Position numbers and translations under genes: made by a program. Positions 38,115 to 46,868 of a DNA stretch of 64,000 bases are shown here, piece by piece. The notes under the pieces were generated by a model. It made no database searches. It saw only the letters and a program-made list of their open reading frames with translations, and was not told the origin of the DNA. This DNA is from Actinoalloteichus fjordicus (lineage in GTDB: Bacteria; Actinomycetota; Actinomycetes; Mycobacteriales; Pseudonocardiaceae). Each line of letters opens with the position of its first letter. Position 1 is the stretch's first letter. Where the stretch lies: NCBI RefSeq assembly GCF_001941625.1, contig NZ_CP016076.1, positions 5,130,001 to 5,194,000 on the forward strand, in the 5' to 3' direction.

Positions 38115-39073
38115 GACGATGTCCTCCCCAGGTTCGTGCGCCAGCCGATATGTGACGCAGCGTGATCACACAATGGTGATCTCGAGAAGGCTGTCAGAAA
38201 ATGACCACCCGTTAGTGAAATTTGAGCGGCGGTTTGATGTCGGCGCGATGACGTCGTGCCGGGAGCGCCACCCGGGCGGGTCCACAGTCGACGCGTCGAC
38301 GGCCGCCAGCGGCGACCGCCCGGAGCGCCGCGTGTGCGCGTCGTCCTGGGCGTGTCCTGTGACGCGACGGCGGCGAGCCGCAGCCCCTGCTGCACGCAGG
38401 CTGCGGACATCGTTCACCGGGTGGCGTCAAGAGTTCGACCGATCGGTTTCGACCGCTCCGACGAGATCGACCCGAGATAGACGGCAAAGCGAGCCGCATT
38501 GCCCGTGGTTCCTTCGGAGGGCGAGTTCCAGCACCCCGGCTGGAGTATTCCCAGAAGGTGCGTGAAATCCAGTACAGACAATCCGGGCGGACCGCCACGC
38601 CTCGCGCTCGCAAGTCCGCCGGGCCACCCGGATGGAGGGCTGATCGGACGATCGCAGCCCGGGAGGTCTGCAAGTGAGCATCCCCGCCGCGCCATGTCTT
38701 CGAGCTGCACATCCGGCGTGTCGTAGATCACCGGCCGAAGTGGACACGACCGTGATCACCTCGGCCCCTCGGCCGCCTGGAAGCGCCTGCGAGGAAGGCT
38801 CCGACCTCGACGTCGGACGCGCTTTCCCTTTCGTACCTCAAGAGTTGCCTCTTTGTGCCCTCTCGACCCCAGGTATACCTGGGACCAGGCATTCCCACCT
38901 GGGGCCGGACTATCTTGGCCGACACCAGAAGTCTAAGGTCTATCACGCTCCATCCTCCGTCACGCTCTGCCTGAACCGAGCACCGATCCGGCGGCCCCGA
39001 ACGGTGGTCACGAGCCGAGCGTGGGAGGACGAGGGCCAGGCATCGGGGTAGGAACAGACCGCGAAGGGAACCG
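38115..39073. other. Long intergenic region between nuclease and type VII effector locus
   Basis: About 960 bp without a convincing gene; open frames are low-complexity or contain no family-like sequence. The left end holds the nuclease promoter region with the GATCAC(N6)GTGATC inverted repeat (38164-38181). The right part (about 38820-38960) is less GC-rich and holds a perfect 16-bp palindrome and a related half-matching element, probably the operator and promoter region of the plus-strand effector genes. I see nothing else in 38190-38800. Confidence 0.55.
38868..38902 (+). promoter_or_regulatory. Operator-like palindrome upstream of the type VII effector operon
   Basis: CCCAGGTATACCTGGG (38868-38883) is a perfect palindrome. 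Immediately after, CCAGG and CCTGG recur with an eight-base spacer (38885-38902). A TATCTT hexamer at 38911-38916 could be a -10. Two similar inverted repeats in tandem just before a -10-like site suggest a dimeric repressor or activator site. It lies about 190 bp before the first gene. The binding protein is unknown. Confidence 0.55.
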
Positions 39074-39601
39074 ATGAGCGACTCCGAGTTCGTAAGCGGC
39101 ACCGCCATGTCGCCGGTGATGATGGGGCAGGGCCAGGCCGTTCCCATGGAAGCCGCGCAGATGACCAGCGTCTCCGCGTCCCAGGAACAGCAGCCCGTGC
39201 TGGCCGCGATGAGGGTCGCGCAACTCGCGCAGCAGGTCGGCACGCTCAAGAAGGACATCGAGGCAGGCGATCTGTTCCTCGACCCCGCTGCGGGCGAGGA
39301 GATCAAGACGATGCTCCAGGACCAGATGGACCGGGTCGACACCTGGCTGGAGCGGGCCAACGCACTTGCCCGCCGCGCGCCCTTCGGTGCCAATCCCGTC
39401 GGCGAGGCGATGGCCCTGAAGTTCGAGGACCGCGCGGGCGGCGAGGGGGTCTCCTTCCGAAGCGTGTTCACCCCGTATCGGGAGGTGCTGCAGGAGGCTC
39501 ACGAGGCCGTGTCGCAGGCCATGAACCTCTACCAGCAGATCGAGCAGGACAACGTCGACTCCTTCAAGAGAATCCGACCCGACGAGAACCAGGCGGTCTG
39601 A
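39074..39601 (+). CDS. Small helical protein with YxxxE motif, putative type VII secretion substrate (PE-like)
   Basis: 175 residues from an ATG with GAAGGGA upstream. It is all-helical by eye: a helix pair around LAAMRVAQLAQQVGTLKKDIEAG and MLQDQMDRVDTWLERANALA, and a C-terminal helix ending NLYQQIEQDN, which contains YQQIE (153-157), the general YxxxD/E export signal of type VII substrates. No signal peptide is present. As first gene before a PPE-like gene it takes the position of a PE partner, although it lacks a Pro-Glu start. Assignment rests on context and motif. Confidence 0.65.
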   Translation: MSDSEFVSGTAMSPVMMGQGQAVPMEAAQMTSVSASQEQQPVLAAMRVAQLAQQVGTLKKDIEAGDLFLDPAAGEEIKTMLQDQMDRVDTWLERANALARRAPFGANPVGEAMALKFEDRAGGEGVSFRSVFTPYREVLQEAHEAVSQAMNLYQQIEQDNVDSFKRIRPDENQAV

Positions 39602-39746
39602 CCGCCACGCCGAGGACGATCTCGGGCGACGCAGGCGGATTCGGCGCCGCGTCCGCGCGCACCGGGATCATCGGCTCGTCGATGCCGCAACGCCGCGTCG
39701 GCACCGACCGTGACGACTCGACCGCGACCGCGGCGATCATCGGCAC

Positions 39747-39774
39747 CGAACCTCCTGTAGCGAACCTCCTGTAG
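39747..39774 (+). repeat. Two tandem copies of a 14-bp repeat before the PPE-like gene
   Basis: CGAACCTCCTGTAG occurs twice in direct succession, 18 bp before the ATG of the PPE-like gene, followed by CGAGAGGCGAAC. CCTCCT is complementary to a Shine-Dalgarno core, so in the mRNA the repeats might pair with the nearby GAGAGG. Confidence 0.85.
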
Positions 39775-39791
39775 CGAGAGGCGAACATCCG

Positions 39792-41837
39792 ATGTACGTA
39801 GAAGGCTCAGCAGTGCCGCGAGGCCACGCGGGGACTCCCGGCGCCCCGGCGCCGGAGAACCACCTCATGCTGACGGACACGCAGAACTGGAGCGCCTACA
39901 ACCATCGGACGCTCTACGAAGCGGTCCACACCGACAACGATCCCGGTCAGGCAGGCGAGCTCTCCTCCGAGTGGTCGCAGATGGCAAACGAGATCTCCGA
40001 GTCCGCACAGTCGATGGGTGATCGGCTCGTCGCGGTGGAGGACGGCTGGACCGGATCGGCGGCCAGGTCCGCACGGGGCGCCATCACCCAACTCGCCGAC
40101 TGGAGCAACGAGGCGTCGGTGACCGCCGCCACCGTGGGTACCAAGATCGCCGCGCAGGCCCAGGTCATGGAGGTCGCCCGGTCCGCGATGCCGGAACCCG
40201 TCGACTTCGACTACGAGGAGATGCTCACGAGGGGTTTCGCCACCGGCGGGCTCGCGGGTTTCGCGGTTGCGGTCGTCGACGTGGAGCGCAAGAGCGCCGA
40301 GGCCAACCTCGCGCATGAACAGGCCGTGGCCGTCATGTCCACGATGGAAGAGGACTCACGCAGCATCGACCAGGAGACCCCGCAGTTCACGCCGCCGCCG
40401 AACCCGGTCCGGGGCACCATGACGGCGGCGAGCAACGCTCCGATGGGCGTGATGAGCGGCGAAGGCCAGCTCACTCCGATGCAGCAGGGCACCCCGATGG
40501 ACGAGACGGCGAGCCGGCTCGCCCCGATGCAGCAGAGCAGAGTGCTTGAGGCTCCCGCGCTCGACCCGCAACTGGCGGGCGGCGGCGTCGGTGAGGTTCC
40601 CAATATTCCCGGCGGCCCGGGCGGAGCGCCCGGCATGCCCGGCGGCCCTGGCAGCGTGCCCGGCGCACCCGGTGGAGTTCCCGGGGCCCCCGGCGGACCC
40701 GGCGGCATCCCGAACATCCCCGGCGGCCCGGGCGGACCCGGCGGCAGCACGCTGGGCACCAACCCGCAGAGCCCGCCCAACCTCGCGCCTGCGGCCTCGA
40801 TGCCCGACACCGCCGGTTACCGGCCCGGCGGCGCAGGCGGCACGGTGGGTATGAACCCGGGTGCGATCCCGAACATCCCCGGCGGCGGCGCAGGCGGCGT
40901 CGGCGGCGTCGGCGGCGCGATGCCCGGCATCGGCGGCGTCGGCAGCGTCGGCGGCATCGGCACACCGCCGTCGGTCAGCCCGCAGAACTCGCCGAAGATC
41001 TCTCCGCAGGGCATGCCCGACATCCCTGACATCCCCGGAGCCAATCGCCCCGGCGGCACGGGCAGCGCCCCTGGCAGCGGCACGATGCCAGGCATCGGCG
41101 GTATCGGCGGCGGCGTGCCCGGCGCGACCATGCCGCGCCCGAATCAAGGCGGTAACAGCGGCGGCACGGGCGGTCGCCCCGCCACTCCGCAAATCCCCAA
41201 CATCCCCGGCGGCAGCGGATCGATGCCCAGCATCGGCAGCGGCACGGGCGGCCCAGGCGGTCGCCCCGCCACTCCGCAAATCCCCAACATCCCCGGCGGC
41301 AGCGGATCGATGCCCAGCATCGGCAGCGGCACGGGCGGCCCAGGCGGTCGCCCCGCCACTCCGCAAATCCCCAACATCCCCGGCGGCAGCGGATCGATGC
41401 CCGGCATCGGCGGCGGCGGCGCAGGCGGCGCAGGCGGCATCGGCGGCGGTGCTCGAGGGTTCGGCCCCGGCGGCATCCCCAACATTCCCGGTGGTGCAGG
41501 CGGCGGCGCAGGCGGCTTCGGTGGTGGCGCGGGCGGCATCGGCGGTGGCGCCGCAGGCCTGGCCGCAGGCGGAGCGACCGGCGTCGGCGGCAGCGGCGGC
41601 GCAGGCGGCCGGATGGGCGGCATGCCCGGCGGAATGGGCGGTGGCGTCGGCGCAGGCGGCATGGGCGCGGGCGGCATGGCCGGTGGTGGCGGTGCACCCG
41701 CCCGCGGCGCCCAGGACACCGAGGACAAGGAGCACCGGGTCGCTTCGTACCTCAAGGGCGAGAAGGTCTTCGAGCGTCTCGGCGATGATCTGCCGCCCGC
41801 GGTGATCGGTGATCGGAAGCCGAAGAAGCAGGGATGA
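39792..41837 (+). CDS. PPE/WXG-like protein with long Gly/Pro-rich repeat region
   Basis: 681 residues. The N-terminal helical domain (about 26-195) contains a WTG turn (W86) between long helices (ELSSEWSQMANEISESAQ and ARSARGAITQLADWS), the layout of PPE/WXG proteins exported as helical dimers by type VII systems. Residues about 200-640 are a flexible Gly/Pro/Ile-rich region built from NIPGG- and GIGG-type units, with three nearly identical 29-residue copies. A conserved-looking charged tail follows (HRVASYLKGEKVFERLGDDL). The EspG-like gene downstream fits a PPE chaperone. An alternative start is M26 (MLTDTQNWSAYNHRTL). Probably cell surface or secreted. Confidence 0.75.
   Translation: MYVEGSAVPRGHAGTPGAPAPENHLMLTDTQNWSAYNHRTLYEAVHTDNDPGQAGELSSEWSQMANEISESAQSMGDRLVAVEDGWTGSAARSARGAITQLADWSNEASVTAATVGTKIAAQAQVMEVARSAMPEPVDFDYEEMLTRGFATGGLAGFAVAVVDVERKSAEANLAHEQAVAVMSTMEEDSRSIDQETPQFTPPPNPVRGTMTAASNAPMGVMSGEGQLTPMQQGTPMDETASRLAPMQQSRVLEAPALDPQLAGGGVGEVPNIPGGPGGAPGMPGGPGSVPGAPGGVPGAPGGPGGIPNIPGGPGGPGGSTLGTNPQSPPNLAPAASMPDTAGYRPGGAGGTVGMNPGAIPNIPGGGAGGVGGVGGAMPGIGGVGSVGGIGTPPSVSPQNSPKISPQGMPDIPDIPGANRPGGTGSAPGSGTMPGIGGIGGGVPGATMPRPNQGGNSGGTGGRPATPQIPNIPGGSGSMPSIGSGTGGPGGRPATPQIPNIPGGSGSMPSIGSGTGGPGGRPATPQIPNIPGGSGSMPGIGGGGAGGAGGIGGGARGFGPGGIPNIPGGAGGGAGGFGGGAGGIGGGAAGLAAGGATGVGGSGGAGGRMGGMPGGMGGGVGAGGMGAGGMAGGGGAPARGAQDTEDKEHRVASYLKGEKVFERLGDDLPPAVIGDRKPKKQG
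41169..41429 (+). repeat. Three tandem 87-bp coding repeats
   Basis: The unit beginning GGCGGTCGCCCCGCCACTCC is repeated at 41169, 41256 and 41343. The first two are identical in DNA for the full 87 bp; the third diverges in its last part. Each encodes 29 residues containing RPATPQIPNIPGGSGSMP. DNA-level identity means recent duplication, so the copy number probably varies between strains. Confidence 0.95.
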
Positions 41838-41883
41838 TCGGCAGGCGACGGCGCACCCGAGAGTCGGTTACGGGAGAAGGACG

Positions 41884-42678
41884 ATGAGCGACACTGAATT
41901 CGTGTTGTCGGCCCGCGAGTTCGAGTTCGTGTGGACTGATCTGGGCCTCGGCCGAATCCCCTATCCGCTGGACGTTCCCAGCAGCGGCAAGACCATGGCC
42001 GAACGGGCGGAGCTCAGGGCCGAGGTGTACCGCGAACTGACCGATCGGGGCCTGGTCACCGCAGGCACGGTGTCGACCGAGCTGGAGGCGCTGCTTCGGC
42101 TGCTGTCGCAGCCGAAGCTGTCGGTGGACGCCGTGGGGCACGTCGGACGTGCCCTGCGGGCGTTGGCCGCCACCGATCAGGAACTGGGCGTGCTCGCGAC
42201 GCTGGTCGGCGATGAGCTGCGAGTCAGCGAGATCCGACCGACCTCGCTGGCTCGCTCCATCGTCGGTGTGCTGCCCGTCAAGGAGGCGGGGCCAGGCTGG
42301 GCGATGTCGGCCCCGCTGCACGCACTCACCTCGGCGGTGGAGCCCGCCGAAGAGGACGACCCCTGGGGAAGCGACGACGACGACGAGGAACGCGCCCTGC
42401 GGAAGGCGGGGATGAGCGCCGACGACGCAGCGGCGCTGAGCGAGCTGGCGGCGAACCGGAAGGGCGGCGGCCAGTTCGGCGTGACGGTGGGGGGAGCGAC
42501 GCAGCGACAGGCGCGGCGGTCCTCCACACTCGTGACCTGGTTCGACACCCATCAAGGTCGATACCTGATGGTGCGTGAGGACGAGTGGCTCAGCCTGACG
42601 CCCGCCGACGGCGAACGTATCGAGGGACGGGTCATGGAGGTGCTGTCACGCGCCGCAGGCGCGCCCAACGGTCGGTGA
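41884..42678 (+). CDS. EspG-family type VII secretion chaperone
   Basis: 264 residues from an ATG with GGGAGAAGG upstream. Features of the EspG family: start FVLSAREFEFVWTDLGLGRIPYPL; central helices AERAELRAEVYRELTDRGLV; and the C-terminal strands GRYLMVREDEWLSLTPADGERI. EspG proteins bind the tip of cognate PPE proteins in the cytosol and keep them soluble for export by the matching ESX system. Here it directly follows a PPE-like gene. An acidic loop (EEDDPWGSDDDDEER) in the middle is unusual but tolerated. Confidence 0.82.
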   Translation: MSDTEFVLSAREFEFVWTDLGLGRIPYPLDVPSSGKTMAERAELRAEVYRELTDRGLVTAGTVSTELEALLRLLSQPKLSVDAVGHVGRALRALAATDQELGVLATLVGDELRVSEIRPTSLARSIVGVLPVKEAGPGWAMSAPLHALTSAVEPAEEDDPWGSDDDDEERALRKAGMSADDAAALSELAANRKGGGQFGVTVGGATQRQARRSSTLVTWFDTHQGRYLMVREDEWLSLTPADGERIEGRVMEVLSRAAGAPNGR

Positions 42679-42764
42679 CGACACCGACCGTCTTGACAGA
42701 GGCCGGGCCTTTCGACGGCCCGGCCCGACGACCCGATGTCGAGCAGTGTTGATGGAGGTTTCAC

Positions 42765-43418
42765 ATGACCGGCCCCGGTACGGGTGGCTTCGTGGGCATG
42801 AGCAAGGATCCCGCCGAGATTGAGGCGCGGATCGGCCAGTGGGCGCAGGGCCTTGCGGAGAAGGCACAGCGTTACCAGGCCGCGCATGTCGAGACCGAAC
42901 AGATTCGATTGACCGCCACCAGCGGCGACGGCGCGGTGAAGGCCACGGTGCGGGCCGACGGCAGCCTGACCGACCTGGTCTTCAGTGAGCGCATCCGCAC
43001 GATGCCGCTGCCCACGATCGCGAGTCTGGTCCTGTCGACCATGCAGCGGGCGCAGGCCGACATCGCCACCCAGGTCGGCGAGACGATGGCCGAGCATCTG
43101 GGTGACGAGGACGCCGAGACGCGGGCCGAGCTGCTGGGCAACCTCCGCGAGCGGTTCCCTCAACCGCCCGACGAAGACGAGGTCGAGGCGGCAGACGAAG
43201 AGACCGGCAAGAAGTGGGAGTCGATCGAGTCCAGCGAGGAGCCGACTCCGCCGCCTGCCACGAGCCCCGGGCTCTCGGCTCAGTCGCCGTCGACCGGATT
43301 CCAGCCCCCTGCGGGATTCTCACCCCCTGCACCACCTCCGCAGCGGCCGGCAGCACCACGTCGTCGACCCGACGACGATGACGACTTCGACGAGGAGTCC
43401 GACCCGCTGCGGGACTGA
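42765..43418 (+). CDS. YbaB/EbfC family nucleoid-associated-like protein
   Basis: 217 residues, ATG after a perfect GGAGG. The YbaB core covers residues about 15-110: a long helix (EIEARIGQWAQGLAEKAQRY), strands TATSGDGAVKATVRADGSLTDLVF, and a second long helix. The C-terminal 90 residues are acidic, Pro-rich and end in Asp/Glu clusters, unlike the roughly 100-residue housekeeping YbaB. Such extended YbaB-like proteins recur in actinobacterial type VII/WXG loci. They may act there as regulators or substrates; that is inference. Confidence 0.8.
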   Translation: MTGPGTGGFVGMSKDPAEIEARIGQWAQGLAEKAQRYQAAHVETEQIRLTATSGDGAVKATVRADGSLTDLVFSERIRTMPLPTIASLVLSTMQRAQADIATQVGETMAEHLGDEDAETRAELLGNLRERFPQPPDEDEVEAADEETGKKWESIESSEEPTPPPATSPGLSAQSPSTGFQPPAGFSPPAPPPQRPAAPRRRPDDDDDFDEESDPLRD

Positions 43419-43492
43419 CGTCTCGACCGACAGCACGCTGAGCAGGGGCGAGACCCCAGTCGCCGCCACACGTTCGTGAGAGGAGCCCCACG

Positions 43493-44341
43493 ATGGCCGA
43501 AGCCTATGACGTCGTGACCGAGGACCTGGTGGCCCACGCCAGTCACCTCGACGCGCTGACCGACCGGTTGAACACCGCGATCGCTGCGGCGGAGACCGTC
43601 AGCATGTCCGATGACGCCTACGGTCTGATCTGCCAGTTCCTTCCTCCGACCATCAATCCGATGGAAGAGGAGGGGATCGCGGCACTGAACGCGGCGGTCG
43701 AGGGCGTCACGACCAGTGCGGAGAACGTACGGGCGACGGCCGACCAGTATCTCGACACCGACGACGCGAATCAGCAGTCGTTCCAGAAGATCTCGCTGGA
43801 CCACATCCAGCCGCCCTCGATCGCGGGTGGTGGGGCGGCCGCAGCCGCGGGCGGGCCGACGGCATTCCAGCGGGCCGCCATGCCCGCCTCCGTCGGGGAA
43901 CCGGCGCAGAGCGTCACCCCGCAGTCGTACGGGGAACCCGCTCAGCAGGCCTTCGCCCCCCGCGCCTTCGCCGAACCCGCTCAGCAGAGCGTCACCCCGC
44001 AGTCCTACGGGGAACCCGCTCAGCAGGCCTTCGCCCCCCGCGCCTTCGCCGAACCCACTCTCCAGAACTCCGCCCGACAGGACTACGTCGAACCCACGCC
44101 CCAGAACATCGGCGCCCGACAGGACTACGTCCAGCCCACCCACCAGAACATCGGCGCCCGACAGGACTACGTCCAGCCCACCCACCAGAACTTCGCCGCT
44201 CGACAGGACTACGTCCAGCCCACGCCCCAGAACTTCGCCGCACAGCCCTTCGCCACCGCCGAGGTGTATCAGAACTCGTCGATGCAACGCACCGAGGCAG
44301 AGGCCCTCAACGAGGCTAGGTTCCAGCGCCCTGAGGCCTGA
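43493..44341 (+). CDS. EspC-like type VII substrate with C-terminal repeats
   Basis: 282 residues. The N-terminal 105 residues are a helical hairpin with LVAHASHLDALTDRLNTAI and SAENVRATADQYLDTDDANQQSF. YLDTD (86-90) is a YxxxD export motif in the place expected for EspC/ESX-1-associated proteins. The rest is repeat: two copies of a roughly 25-residue unit with SVTPQSYGEPAQQAFAPRAF, then about four 14-residue units with QNIGARQDYVQPTH. No signal peptide. Likely exported with the PPE-like partner; the tail may interact with the envelope or assemble extracellularly. Confidence 0.72.
   Translation: MAEAYDVVTEDLVAHASHLDALTDRLNTAIAAAETVSMSDDAYGLICQFLPPTINPMEEEGIAALNAAVEGVTTSAENVRATADQYLDTDDANQQSFQKISLDHIQPPSIAGGGAAAAAGGPTAFQRAAMPASVGEPAQSVTPQSYGEPAQQAFAPRAFAEPAQQSVTPQSYGEPAQQAFAPRAFAEPTLQNSARQDYVEPTPQNIGARQDYVQPTHQNIGARQDYVQPTHQNFAARQDYVQPTPQNFAAQPFATAEVYQNSSMQRTEAEALNEARFQRPEA
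43898..44242 (+). repeat. Coding repeats in the EspC-like gene
   Basis: Two blocks. From about 43898 to 44053 a unit of about 75-78 bp encoding SVTPQSYGEPAQQAFAPRAF appears twice with near-identical DNA. From about 44054 to 44242 a 42-bp unit encoding QNIGARQDYVQPTH appears about four times with small changes. Both keep the reading frame. Confidence 0.85.
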
Positions 44342-44495
44342 GTCCGGGCTGGCTCGTTCTCCCGGATCACCTCCCGCCGGATGTCGTCACGGCATCCGGC
44401 GGTCGACGTCTCGGGGAGGGGGAGCGAGACCGGACACTCGGCGTGGCAGTCCCCCCCATCGACCAGCGCAGCAGCCTGCCCGGCCGCTGCCGTCT

Positions 44496-45740
44496 TCAGA
44501 CCAGGTAGAACGTCAACAGGTCAGCCCGAACGGGCGGGAACAACGCGGCCATCACGTCGACGTTCGGGCCCGGATAGACGTCGGGATGGCGGTGGGAGAG
44601 CCCGACGATCCCATGCGGGCCGAACAGCAGTGCGGGCACCAGGTCCGGCGCGATGCCCGCTCCACCGACCGAGGCGGGCGACTGGAGCGGCCCACCGGTG
44701 ACCATCGGTCCGACGACGGCGTCGGTCACGTCGAAGCGCACGTGCGAGCGGAAGAACGAGAGCACCGCCGCGCCGTCGACCCTCGCATGGTCGACGGCGC
44801 GCAGCCTGCCCGACAGCAGCGGGCGCAGCCTGTCGAGCAACGCGGCGGGGTCCGCGACCCGCACGTAGTACATCTCCGCGGCCTCGGGTGCCGCGCCGAG
44901 GAACTCGGTCAGTGCCCGGCTCGCGATGGTACCCGGCCGGTCGCCCACCCGGACCGAGGCCGACGTCGGCGCGGCCAGGTCGGTGGCCTGCCGCAGCAGT
45001 GCACGGGCTGCGGCCTCGTCCACGGCGGCCAGCTCGCCGAGATGGACGTCGTCCTCCGGCGGTGTGCTGCGTCCCGTCGCGACCGCGCGTCCCTCGCGCT
45101 CCACGATCCACTGTGTACTGCCGTCCCGGGCGAGCAGCCGGCGCAGACATTCCGGCGAGTGCGGCATCCGCAGGTCGGCGGTCGCCTGCACCGCGTCCTG
45201 GAGGGCGGTGATCGCCTCGACATCCTCGATCGTGGCGGCCCGCACGTGGTGGCCGGGCTCCGGCGGCGGGGCGGTGTGCACCGGCCGGACCGGGTGGTAC
45301 GGGATCGCGTAGGAGTAGCCGAACTGCCGGTAGAAGTAGGGGATGCCGAGCATCACCTGCGCCAGGTGCCCACGCCGCGCCGACTGCTCGTGCGCCCAGG
45401 CCATCAGCGCGCGGACGAGCCCTCGACCTTCGTGATCACGGCTGGTCGCCACCAGCTCCACCTGCCCGGCCGGGATGCGGACTCCGCCGAGGATCAGCTC
45501 TTCGTCCAGCAGCGTGGCGGTGGAGACCACACGCCCGTCCGCCGCGACGACCACCGCGCAGGAGTCCCAGCCCGCGTCGGAGTCCTCGACGATCAGTCGG
45601 AGATCGACGGCGTCGGCCACCTCGCCGCGCTCGGCGAGCAGGGCCTGGATCTGGTCGAGATCGGCCGAGGTCGCCCGGCGCAGCGTGAACCCCTCGGGCA
45701 GCGCAGTGGTCTCGGGCGGCGCGGCGCGTCCATGGTCCAT
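44496..45740 (-). CDS. Eis-like GNAT N-acetyltransferase
   Basis: 414 residues, the usual length of the three-part Eis family. The N-terminal GNAT domain has VELVATSRDHEGRGLVRALM with the acetyl-CoA loop R-x2-G-x-G-like DHEGRGLVRAL. A second degenerate GNAT domain (about 150-290) and a C-terminal sterol-carrier-like domain (about 300-414) follow. The chain ends DLLTFYLV, consistent with the family, whose terminal carboxylate acts in catalysis. Eis proteins acetylate amines on aminoglycosides, peptides or proteins; the substrate here is not predictable. Confidence 0.85.
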   Translation of the reverse strand: MDHGRAAPPETTALPEGFTLRRATSADLDQIQALLAERGEVADAVDLRLIVEDSDAGWDSCAVVVAADGRVVSTATLLDEELILGGVRIPAGQVELVATSRDHEGRGLVRALMAWAHEQSARRGHLAQVMLGIPYFYRQFGYSYAIPYHPVRPVHTAPPPEPGHHVRAATIEDVEAITALQDAVQATADLRMPHSPECLRRLLARDGSTQWIVEREGRAVATGRSTPPEDDVHLGELAAVDEAAARALLRQATDLAAPTSASVRVGDRPGTIASRALTEFLGAAPEAAEMYYVRVADPAALLDRLRPLLSGRLRAVDHARVDGAAVLSFFRSHVRFDVTDAVVGPMVTGGPLQSPASVGGAGIAPDLVPALLFGPHGIVGLSHRHPDVYPGPNVDVMAALFPPVRADLLTFYLV

Positions 45741-45886
45741 CCGAGAGACTCTGCTGGAGGACGCTCGCTCGCACCACTGATTCTTCGGGCCGACCGGGCG
45801 GTCGGATAGGACCTACCTGCCCTGGACCGCCGCCCCGTCGGGCGTGCGCCCCGAAATTCGCTGGCGCGGGTGCACCGCTCGCTGCC

Positions 45887-46522
45887 ATGGTGACATCCGA
45901 CGTCGGTGGTCCGGCTGCGAGTGGGATACGGGTGAGGTCGATGTGGCTGTCCGGCAGGTTGGTGCGATTACGGCCGATGGAGCCCCATGAGGTCGAGTCG
46001 CTGTGGCGCTGGAACCAGGACTCCGAGGTGATGCGGTGGCTGACCGCTCGCTACCCCGAGTCGCTGGCTCAGGCGCAGGAGCGGGCGGCCGCCCGGCCGA
46101 GCAACGACTACTCCTTCCTGCTGCTCGGCATCGAGGTGATCGCCGACTCCGCGCTCGTCGGGGTCGCGATGCTGGTGGACGGCAGGCCGGAGACCGGTCG
46201 CGCCGAGTTGAACATCTATCTCGGCGAGCGTGACCGTTGGAACTGCGGCTACGGCACCGAGGCCGCGCGGCTGCTCTGTCGCTACGGGTTCGACCAGATG
46301 CGGCTGCACGCCGTCGAGTTGTCCGTCGTCGCGGAGAACGAGTCGGCACGACACGTCTACCGCAAGCTCGGCTTCGTCGAAGAGGGTCGGATTCGCGACG
46401 GATTCCGCCGGGACGGCCGCTGGCACGACATGATCCTGATGGGCCTGCTCGAGGGCGAGCTGCGCGACGAGGAACAGGCGAGCGGCGCCGAGGGCGGACC
46501 TCGCCGAGGCCGTCCGCGCTGA
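45887..46522 (+). CDS. RimJ/RimL-type GNAT acetyltransferase
   Basis: 211 residues as drawn from an ATG at 45887; the conserved part begins MWLSGRLVRLRPMEPHEVES, so the true start may be 18 codons later. GNAT features: LNIYLGERDRWNCGYGTEAA (acetyl-CoA loop), LHAVELSVVAENESARHVYRKL and GFVEEGRIRDGF. It may acetylate ribosomal-protein N-termini or small amines. It is divergent from the Eis-like gene across about 145 bp. The Arg/Glu-rich tail (GAEGGPRRGRPR) is disordered. Confidence 0.85.
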   Translation: MVTSDVGGPAASGIRVRSMWLSGRLVRLRPMEPHEVESLWRWNQDSEVMRWLTARYPESLAQAQERAAARPSNDYSFLLLGIEVIADSALVGVAMLVDGRPETGRAELNIYLGERDRWNCGYGTEAARLLCRYGFDQMRLHAVELSVVAENESARHVYRKLGFVEEGRIRDGFRRDGRWHDMILMGLLEGELRDEEQASGAEGGPRRGRPR

Positions 46523-46868
46523 ACGACACCGCGACACCGCGACGGCTGCGGCGGCAGCGCGCACGGCCGACGTGCCGAGCGGGTCTCGTCGAGGTCCGGG
46601 TCTCGGCCCTGCCGGGTACTGCCGCCTGCGGACTCCGCTCGGGTGCCGCCGTCGCCTGCGTCGGAGCGGCGACGCCGACGAGTCGCGGCGCGGCAGGCCT
46701 GCTCCACGAGGTGCCACTCGGCCGCGCCGCGCAGTTGATCGAGTCCCGGCGCGACGGCACCGGCCTGCCGACGGCCCCGGCGGCCCGTTCACAGCCCACA
46801 GCCGGACCGGAGCGGCCGGTCTGCACGCCGACCGGCTCCGACGCCGAACCTGATCAGATGCCCCTTTA
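46523..46868. other. Intergenic, no gene seen
   Basis: About 345 bp downstream of the RimJ-like gene and left of a MITE-like element. Open frames are Arg/Ala-rich and show no family pattern on either strand. It may be a decayed remnant; no hairpin stands out. Confidence 0.5.

Noticed and set aside
41169-41429. CRISPR-like repeat array
   Set aside because: Repeats are contiguous, in frame and encode a Gly/Pro-rich protein; there are no spacers.
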